In this document: positions 56,215 to 64,000 of the stretch, piece by piece
Position numbering within the stretch: position 1 is the first letter of the stretch
How the letters are laid out: each line of letters begins with the position of its first letter
Assembly: GCA_002812745.2 (NCBI GenBank)
Contig: NCSJ02000142.1
Span: 1-64,000 of the forward strand
Reading direction: 5' to 3'
DNA length: 64,000 bases
DNA from: Scytalidium lignicola
Taxonomy: Eukaryota > Ascomycota > Leotiomycetes
Notes under the pieces: generated by a model
The model's database searches: none
What the model was told of the DNA's origin: nothing
Seen by the model: the letters and a program-made list of their open reading frames with translations, nothing else
Translations under genes and position numbers: made by a program

Positions 56215-58124
56215 GATAGTTGATATCGAATATATTGGTATAGAAATGGGAAAAAATCAGGAAGATGTTAACAACGTCAGGATTGCGGATGTCTCGACCA
56301 GAAAGTTTAAATTGATTGCCGGAGACACAAACCGGTCAATAATGCCGGAGAGGGGATTGAGATCTACACCACCCACCCTTATCGCGCATATCGCTCCATC
56401 TTAGCTACAATGTCAATGTCATAGTTAAAGCGGAGTCGGGTGCCTTGATATGTCCAGTCTAGCCAAACAAGAAAAGTAGCATTGGCGGCTGCTTATCTAT
56501 CAGGGGCATATTCCATCAGACCCATTGATGCTTTATGTAATAGTCCTTTGTAAAACTACTGGCTCGACCTCTCAGGTGCTCTTATGTTGTCACTATGTCA
56601 CTCATACGATAACATTACTAAGCACTCCAGTGGACATCCTTGACGATACATTTTGATATGTCCGTAGTAGCGATGTAGATAAGGTTGTACGGGGTGGGAT
56701 TAAGTTATGTTATCCACTTACTTGCCCGAAGGAGAAAGAGACGGCCAGGTCGAAAAAGCCAAAGGTGCAGCTACCGAAACTTTACAAAGTTTAAGTCGAA
56801 TAACCATTGGCTCTACAGCTGTTGGCATCTCTGGCCGGCCCAAATAGAAATTAAAATGGCCTGTCATTTTACCAACACTCCTTTCACTTATAAGGCTTGA
56901 TCAGAACCATATTTGATATAGGAGGAAGCTTATTGTGCTCGATTAAAGGCGCATAATTACATTGATGAATTAATTATTGTAATAACTCAAAAAGGTAAAC
57001 ACGAAGGTTAAGCTATCTGTAACGTGTAACATTTGGATTAATCAAAAGGAAAGGAGACTAAAAACCTAACGTTATAGTCGAGATTGAGATTGATTGTTTT
57101 ACAGATGGCGTGATCTAAATGGTATTTTAAGTCTCCGTTCATTTATCTGTCAAAGTATATATACTGTATTTTAAGCAGCACGTCGCCTGTTTAATTTTTC
57201 GGGTATTTTACATCCTGCTGAAATGCCGACTTGAATGGTGAAAGAACACTCTATATTGTAATTGTATCTGAAAATCTCTGACGGAGAAGAAGGTGGAAGA
57301 TATGAGCAGCGTGAACATATGATCATTTAGTAGTTGCTGTTTTAGGATATGCTACAATTTCTTCAATAGCGCTTTGGGCTAAAGCTGTCCTGGAACGACC
57401 TGCTGTTACGAAGATTTTAAGGTTTGCACTCACCATCATGCATAATATATGCCATAATATCATTAGATTCAAATTAGAGTTTTAAATAAGTCCATGCTCG
57501 GGGATACCAGCCTTACTAATAACGATGACAAGTTGTTGCTGCGTGAATCTGCAGCGTATTATTCCCTCCATGGTTCTAACTAAGGCCTTGCTATCTTGGT
57601 CAGCTAGGTGGTGATATTGTGCTTTAAGAACCGACGATCGCGCAGATCGCATTTTTGGATGGCCATACCTCTTTGATATAGACAACACAGAAGGGAAGCT
57701 TAATTCCTTGAGATCGTAAGTTTCTGTGCGGGATAGCCCCATATACGTGGAATATACATGGAGTTTCACTACCCCAAGATAGGCTTTTGACTTTTGGGGT
57801 AAAATCCAAGGGGTGTGAGGGTTACTAAGTTGTATGTTTACTTTCTACTCTTCAGTGGATATGAAGAGGCACGCAGGTGTATAGTTCATTGTGCCGATCT
57901 TATGGACAGTATAGGCCCGTGGAAGTCATGGAGCCTTTCTCAATTTCTGCATATTATGGAGGATGAGAATGAGAGGTAAAATGAATTTTCCCTGGTGAGG
58001 ATAATGACAACGGCAAAGCAGATGGCTGCGTTTAGTTGAGTTCGTGAACTGGGTTTTAATTGTAAAATATAATGTTTTAAGTGCAAAATCGATGATTTTC
58101 GTATCTAGATATCAAGCGGATCAT
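56215..58124. other. 1.9 kb intergenic, no gene recognised
   Basis: Permease promoter at the left. A 95-codon minus-strand frame at 57482-57769 is open but has no recognisable motif. The rest is AT-rich. Confidence 0.35.
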
Positions 58125-59615
58125 TTATAATAAAGACTTGGTATAATATTGCGTGAAATCATGTCTTATTTGTAACATCCCCTGAAGAATATTAGCTTTG
58201 CTCTCTCCCAAAGGCATAGAAATTCACCCGTCACTCGGTGATTAAAGGTGAAAGCACTCACACGTTGAAATTCTTTTGCAAATTCTTTATCTGTTGCGGC
58301 CTTCTGGACCACTTTGAAGAACTCGTCATTCTCAGAGGCTTTATCCGGGTCTTGGTCCCAAAGGCGTTTGAAATTCGCCGTCGATATTGGATCGACAAAA
58401 TTCTTATATCTCTCTCTTCGAATCTCGTCGTATTTATCAAGGATACTTTCATCTGCTTGACCTCGGTGAATTCCAGCCAGACATTCATACAGACCGCCAA
58501 TATCTGCGATACCACCCGTGAGTCCAAGACCTCCGCTAACAGAGCTTGTTAGAGTTTACATTCTTGATCTTGGTCATATCCAGACTCACAATGGATTGCA
58601 TAGATGTGCAGCATCCGCCGCCAGAAGAATTCTTCCCAAACGAAGCTTCGGTGCACAGCGTTGGTGCATCTTGTAGGGGCTAATATTTACTATCTTGTAG
58701 TCAGTTTGCTTGGGTTGTCCAGGAAGTAGTTGTTCAAATCGCATTGGTTGTCGCTCGATGTATTGCTCTCGTGTTAACCCAGGCTCGTCACCGTAAGTCA
58801 CTCGCCATAATCCGTCTTTTGTTATCTTCGCTGCCATATACCAATCTGTGGGATGGACAGTGAAGTTCGCATCCCAGTATCCAAATTTTTCAAACGGATA
58901 ATAGACCTGATACCGTAATAGTATTCTCAACTTAGCCTCCAATCAAGTTGAAATAGAAGAGACGTTGTCCACGGAGCCACTTACATTGGTTGCTACAATC
59001 TGCTTATCCCAAGACCACCCAGGAAATCCTTTGTCTCCAAAAAGAGAACGTCGCACTTGACTATTTGCCCCATCGCAACCCACGATATAGTCTGCTTCAA
59101 ATGCCTCTTCGCCATTCGGTGTCTGGACTTGTACCCATCCCTTTTTGTCGTCTTGACCTACATTTGCCACTCGGTGCAGCATCTTTATCTCTGCCGTCGG
59201 CTGCTTTTCAAGATGCTTGAGGATAATCTTGATCATCTCTCCGAGGGGGAGACAGACCATTCGGTAATCATAATACTCAGCAGTACGGTCTTTGTGTTCC
59301 ATCCCAGCAATAAAACTTCCATCTTTTTTCCTCCACGCAACGCCACGAGGACAGAAACCGTCTACATGTATCTCATTTAGTACTCCAGCACGCTCAAGCT
59401 CAATTGCTGTTGGATGAGAGTAATGACAAGCACGGGGTTGATTATCCAGCTGGTCCGATGCCTCAAGTACTTGAACCGTCACGCCTTGTTTGGCTAACAA
59501 GAGGCCAAGAAGAAGTCCACTGGGACCTGCTCCGACAATTATTACCTAACACGAAAGGGAGGATTGAATTAGTGATGCTCAGCTAGTCTAAATGAGAAAT
59601 GGAAGATACCTTCAT
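58125..59615 (-). CDS. Class A FAD-dependent monooxygenase
   Basis: Five exons: 59615-59610 (only Met-Lys), 59545-58985, 58906-58590, 58535-58262 and 58181-58125 (404 aa). The tiny first exon splices directly into the dinucleotide fold VIIVGAGPSGLLLGLLLA. The second FAD motif is YIVGCDGANSQVRRSLFG, and the third reads [23 protein letters not shown], recreated across intron 3. The end RHDFTQYY is typical of phenol-hydroxylase-like fungal FMOs. The family hydroxylates aromatic or polyketide substrates with NAD(P)H and O2. No signal peptide or membrane helix is seen. A P450 relic lies 360 bp upstream. Confidence 0.9.
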
Positions 59616-59972
59616 TAGATGTAATGAACAAGTAACTATTATTATCCAACTAGATACGATGAATATTTGTATTGACGATAGTTCGAATCGTTATTCAATA
59701 TACCTTTGCATTACGGAGAGTTAATATAGAACCTACAAGTAGAATCACAACAAATTGCGATGGATGTGGTGGGGGATGTGGCTATTTAAGACTATCCACT
59801 ACGTAGTAGTAAAGTAGTAAATCGTTGCACTGCAGGTTGCCATCTTGTGGGGCCCCTATTTCATACTTCTGATATCTCCTATGAAATTCATACTATGCAA
59901 TACGGAACTACCTCAAAATTCGTTATGCTTTTTTGTAGCACTTCAATATTGGATTCTCAACAGTACCCAGTA
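59616..59972. other. Intergenic, monooxygenase promoter
   Basis: About 360 bp between the start of the FAD monooxygenase and the P450 relic. No gene seen. Confidence 0.4.
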
Positions 59973-60250
59973 ATGGCATATCTTCTTCTCGTAGTTTTAG
60001 GTGTCTCTCTAGCTCTACTTTTAGTATGGAAGGCTCGATGAGATCGAACACTTGCTAGATTTCGCAAAATACCCAGGACCCAAAGGGATTCCACTTCTGG
60101 AAATACACTTCAACTATCCGAGCGTCCCCAACAAGAACCCAAGAGATGGGCCAGTGAATATGGCGAGATCTATGAAATCCACTGAAAATCCAGCTTGGCT
60201 GCAATATATGGTATTTGCTTAACAGTTCTCAAGCCCGGCAAAGAAATCAT
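59973..60250 (+). pseudogene. N-terminal relic of a cytochrome P450
   Basis: ATG 59973 opens a membrane anchor (MAYLLLVVLGVSLALLLVWK) that ends at TGA. Shifted frames then give the P450 hinge (KIPGPKGIPLLGNT-like) and RPQQEPKRWASEYGEIYEI. The order anchor, proline hinge, GEIY matches P450 N-termini. At least one stop and two frameshifts are present, and nothing downstream encodes the I-helix or heme loop. Confidence 0.65.
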
Positions 60251-61229
60251 ATAAACAGGCCTTGCATGCTTCCACAAGATAACCTGTGCTGGTTGCATCA
60301 GATGCACTGACTGGCAGCTCCGGAATGTGGCTCGGACGAAGTTATATTGCGGGGAAGTGGTTGATGCCAAAATGGTGCATCTTATCCGGTGCGGAGAAAT
60401 AAACCTTTCCGGAGCTAAAATGTGGAGGTCTCCATGTCCCAGATCAAAGCTGTAGGCCGAACTTGTTCCGCCAAGAGAAGAGTTGAAATAGTTCATCCTA
60501 ATCTCTTCAAAAGCTTATGGAAAATTGATGAATCTTTTTGTAGCTTATATTAAACGTTACTGTTTTAGGGGTTGTCTCACGAGCAACACGCCTGTTGTTT
60601 TCTTTTACGCTACATTTTTATAAAATCATATATACCCTCTCACTTTACTATGTCTCTTTGATATCTTTCAAACTCTTCTTATTCTATACCATAAAATCAA
60701 TTATATAGGATTAATTACAACCTACATCTTAGAGCGTATCAGAGCATAAAATGGACTTGTATAATATTAGCTTCTAGGCACCATTTCTGTGTCTCCCGAA
60801 ACCGAATTAAGCCAAGTGCGGTATAATTAGTGGAAACTTGCTGTTATCACATAACATAAGCTTCATGTAACGACCCTGTTCTGGTCGAGTGGTGAATATC
60901 GCAGCGTCTTATGGAGCTTGTATAAGGCCAATGTTTTCAACGAGTTGATCAGCCGGCAATCCCCCGAGACATATAGCGAGGCATGGGCTAGAAGACGCCG
61001 GAATACTTGCCTCGTTCAGACTTTAGCTGGTTCACAAGTGTTGCCGTAATTAATTGTTACGTGGGGCTAACAGTGGAAATGAGAGGGAAGAGAAGTCGGA
61101 TGCGAGCTGTGACGGTGGTTCCGGGCAATGTTCTTGTGTTCGAACAATTCGAACAACTTGTTCTTGGTCTGCCTGTAGTCCCCATCTTTTTTTGTCTTTT
61201 TTGCGCATGCGACCCCATCCCAATTCATA
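60251..61229. other. Intergenic before transposon copy B
   Basis: About 980 bp, with no gene recognised. Ends at TA 61228-61229, the target site of the two-gene transposon. Confidence 0.4.
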
Positions 61230-61402
61230 CTGTCATATCCTAAAGTGGCCTGTTTTTCGCGAATTCGAGCCCCGTGCACGCCTTTTTGCAGCGCGTACCA
61301 TAGTAAATTAATGTAGAGGACTAAATCAACGAATTGACTACCATACGACACGTTTCTACACTTGTTTTTCGTGCTATTTGCGTACGAAGTGCTTGAATCG
61401 AT

Positions 61403-62489
61403 ATGCCACCCAAAAAAGCTCGCCGTTCAGCACCTAAACCACGTGCCAAACGACGTACGAAGAAGGTTTTAGAGCCTCCAGAGCTTCCAGAGCCTCCTAC
61501 ACCTTGAACACGTCTGATTCTAAGGGTTACTCCTGCTCCATCGCCTTGTATAACTGTCAGACCTTCAGCAATTAGTTCTAGCTCTCCAGTAATTGGTTTT
61601 AGCTCTCCTATAACTGTTGAACCGTTGAGAAACGTCTTCCTTTCTCCGCTCAATTCGACTGATATACTATCAAAACGACCTTATAATTTGGAATTTGGAA
61701 TAAAGGTGTTTTTCGAGGGTTTGATGGTTTTATCTGAAAGGTCTCTTGAAGATATAAATGCAGATAATCACCTGAATTTCATTGATATTATAAAGTAAGC
61801 TAGAATAGGAGTAATTAAGATTATGGAGCAAAAGAATATTCAGGGGCCTCTTCAAGGTGGAGACTGATTAAAGTGCTATTTTAGCAGTATTCTCAAGCTT
61901 ACTGAGTATGATATAACGTTTAATATCAAGTAGGAAAAGCTTGAAACTTTCCTGAAGAATCAGCTTGTTAAAAAAGGGGATACTCTTTGAATTGAGGTTT
62001 GATATACTATTAACTCTAATTTATACAACGAACTTGTACTTGTTTTAATTACAAAGTCAGCTTTACCAGAGAAACCATCTCTAAAATGAATTTTTCAAGC
62101 CTTAATTGAGAATGAATTTGAAAACAAAGTTATAACTCTTATAACCAAATAACCACAAAGCACAACCAAGATTCAGATTGAAGAATTGAATTAAATAATC
62201 AAAGATTAACTTATACATAGAATTGTACATACATTATTTAAGTGTTATCATTATAAGATTCCAGCTTGTGTTAATTGATTTAAAATCTGTTAGGATAAAA
62301 TGATAAGTGATAAGAGAATCAAGTATACTCTGATTTCAATGGCAATAGCAAAAGTATAAGCAGATGAGATTAAAAAGAATAAATTAACGTTAGAGGCTTT
62401 ATCTTTGAAAATAATTCATATGATTAGAGAAAAGGAGAACTAATATCTTGTTCTACAGCAAAAGAAAGAGAAAGTAAAGTAATTAAAGT
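61403..62489 (+). pseudogene. Second ORF of the transposon, copy B, function unknown
   Basis: A single reading frame of about 360 codons from ATG 61403, with no frameshift but about fourteen TGA/TAA/TAG codons. It starts with a very basic stretch (MPPKKARRSAPKPRAKRRTKK), then a Pro/Ser-rich part, then a helical region that aligns with copy A. That the frame holds over 1.1 kb despite the stops indicates a real ancestral gene hit by C-to-T changes. No domain is recognised. The basic N-terminus suggests nucleic-acid or nuclear function. Confidence 0.65.
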
Positions 62490-62952
62490 CTGGAAACATT
62501 CTATTAATACTATTATACAGTAGTAATATCATCTTTAATATAAGAACCTTAACCTCTTCAAATTAACTAACAAGTTAAGGTTAAACCAGCTTATCTAATA
62601 AAGAATTAATTTGTTTATTAAGCTTTATTTAACCTAATTGTAATAATGAAAGTTTAATTTTATTATTCACTGAATATATATATAAATATCTTCTTTTACA
62701 TTAAAAAAGNTAACAAGATCAAATTAGTACTCAAAATTCTACTAGACCAAGATATCCCTCTTATTTTATTTAACCAACTTAATGATAATCAACTTAAATT
62801 ACATAGTTTCTTATATAGAGTTGTTATAATTGTTTGAATGTATATACCAAGGTGGAAAAAGGAGTACAAGAATCATTTTGATTTATTAACCTCTATAATA
62901 ATTCTTATAGATTTAAAGGTTTAATAGCTTTTATTATACATAGTAAAACCAA

Positions 62953-63958
62953 TTAGATTTCTGTATTTTCAATTATTTGATAACCTGAATAATGAAAATA
63001 ACCATTTACATTCTTAACAGCTTTATGACTACCTCTCCTTCTTACTTCGTTGATTCTAATATAAAGTAAAGCCTTAAAATCAACCTTAATATTTTGATAG
63101 GAAGTGTAATACCAACAAATCCACTTCTTTAAATTGCTAAAACTCTGTTTGATTAAGTTGAAAAATAAGCAATATAGAGGTAGAAACTTGAGCAAAACAC
63201 CTTTAGTATTACAAAGTGATTAAAGGTGTGCTTTTCTATGAATTGTATAGTTGTCCATTATTAAAACCAACCTCTTGTACAGCCAGGGGTTATATAATGG
63301 CAATATATCAGTTTTAATCCATTACTTGAATATATCAGCTGTTACACTTTCTTTGACAGTGATTGCTATGATATAACCTTCTATTGTATATGCTAGTAAA
63401 ATCAAGTACTTCTTCGATCGTTTCAATCACTTTTTNAACCTTTGCTAGTCTACTAATAAGTGCTTATCCATATTTCTAATGTCTTGTACGTTCAGTACTA
63501 CTAGATTCATCTGCAAAAACAAGTTGGTCAACTCTTCATTCTGCAGATTCAATATTCTAATTGTTGATAAGATGTTGATTTCGTTGAGCAATTATAATTT
63601 CGAGCTTTTTATAGCTAATATCAAGCTTCTTTAGAAGCCTGGAAATCATCGATTGTGACAATTGTACGTTGAATTCGTCGTATACAAAATCTGTGATCTC
63701 ATCTTGAAATATCTCATTAGACATTGCTACCAATTTGATAACTGCTTCTTCGATTTCAGGGGTAACTATTGAAGGTCTGCCAGTGTGTTTCCCTATATCT
63801 AATCCAACGATTGTACAGAGTTGTATACCTTGAGCAATATATCGAACAGTTTCGTAGGAGACGTCAAAAGTAATAGCAATCGTATATTTGTCGTCGTCGG
63901 AGTTCAGGAGAGCGTTTTCGATAGCTTCGACCATTTCCCTGCGAAGGTTTGGGGCCAT
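62953..63958 (-). pseudogene. Tc1/IS630-like transposase, copy B
   Basis: Starts at ATG 63958 (MAPNLRREMVEAIENALLNSDDDK) with an intact ~133-residue N-terminal helix-turn-helix part. The DDE core is broken by stops, then an open end contains FNLIKQSFSNLKKWICW. About 335 codons in all, the normal length. The N at 63436 acts as an extra base relative to copy A. Confidence 0.85.
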
Positions 63959-64000
63959 TGGATAGATTATATAGATTATATGGGGTTAAAACGTTCGGTA

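Larger units (their letters stand above)
61230..64000. mobile_element. Two-gene Tc1/IS630-like transposon, copy B, runs off the window
   Basis: Begins after TA with CTGTCATATCC. The first ~155 bp match the end of copy A (28313 on). Here the repeat leads into the second ORF on +, while the transposase lies on - at the other side. The same terminal sequence therefore sits next to opposite genes in the two copies, so it is a terminal inverted repeat of about 155 bp. The right end lies beyond 64000. Confidence 0.85.

Noticed and set aside
57482..57769. 95-codon minus-strand frame
   Set aside because: No recognisable motif and length within chance for the region.

Overview
The window comes from a filamentous ascomycete (Pezizomycotina). 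The evidence is short GT-AG introns of about 50-60 bases in nearly every gene, fungal CAZyme, NLR, ACS-transporter and protoglobin genes, and transposons riddled with TAA/TAG/TGA codons in long AT-rich stretches. That last pattern is what repeat-induced point mutation (RIP) leaves. Leotiomycetes is a guess only. Most genes are multi-exon, so exon joins were worked out by hand from splice sites and family alignment.

Layout. 0.9-3.1 kb: a SesA/NACHT (NLR-like) gene. 3.2-4.5 kb: a mucin-like membrane protein with a MITE in its intron. 5.0-5.4 kb: a zinc-ADH relic. 6.0-7.8 kb: a cytochrome P450. 8.8-9.8 kb: a secreted protein. 11.0-13.8 kb: a type-B carboxylesterase divergent from an AIG2/GGCT-like gene. 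14.2-17.8 kb: a 2-oxoglutarate oxygenase divergent from an ACS (Dal5-like) transporter. 18.1-18.8 kb: a dead kinase fragment. 19.0-25.0 kb: three secreted glycosidases, GH75 chitosanase, GH105 and GH71 mutanase with CBM24-like modules. 26.1-32.7 kb: a transposon nest made of a Tc1-like element, a truncated two-gene Tc1/IS630-like element, a fresh-looking MITE and a Fot1/pogo element. 33.2-39.1 kb: a caspase-like protease gene tail-to-tail with a TPR-CHAT protease gene. 40.8-47.4 kb: a PNPOx-like/ferredoxin-reductase-like flavoprotein divergent from a CYP505-type P450-reductase fusion with a damaged 5' end. 50.2 kb: an I66-like protease inhibitor. 51.2-52.4 kb: a protoglobin. 54.7-56.2 kb: an AAAP amino-acid permease. 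58.1-59.6 kb: a class A FAD monooxygenase beside a P450 relic. 61.2 kb to the window end: a second copy of the two-gene transposon.

How the parts work together. Two candidate regulated-cell-death modules are present: the SesA-amyloid-like-NACHT gene, and the caspase/TPR-CHAT pair. In bacteria and fungi these protein classes belong to NLR or proteolytic self/non-self and immune systems. The caspase gene has a single in-frame TGA, so it is either freshly broken or read through. The three glycosidases suggest attack on chitosan, pectin and alpha-1,3-glucan.

The most novel-looking item is the two-gene transposon. It has about 155-bp terminal repeats, a Tc1/IS630-like transposase, and a convergent second ORF of unrecognised function that is shared by both copies. 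Four of the seven ambiguous N characters fall in coding sequence, and each behaves as a spurious extra base, so the apparent frameshifts there are probably not real.
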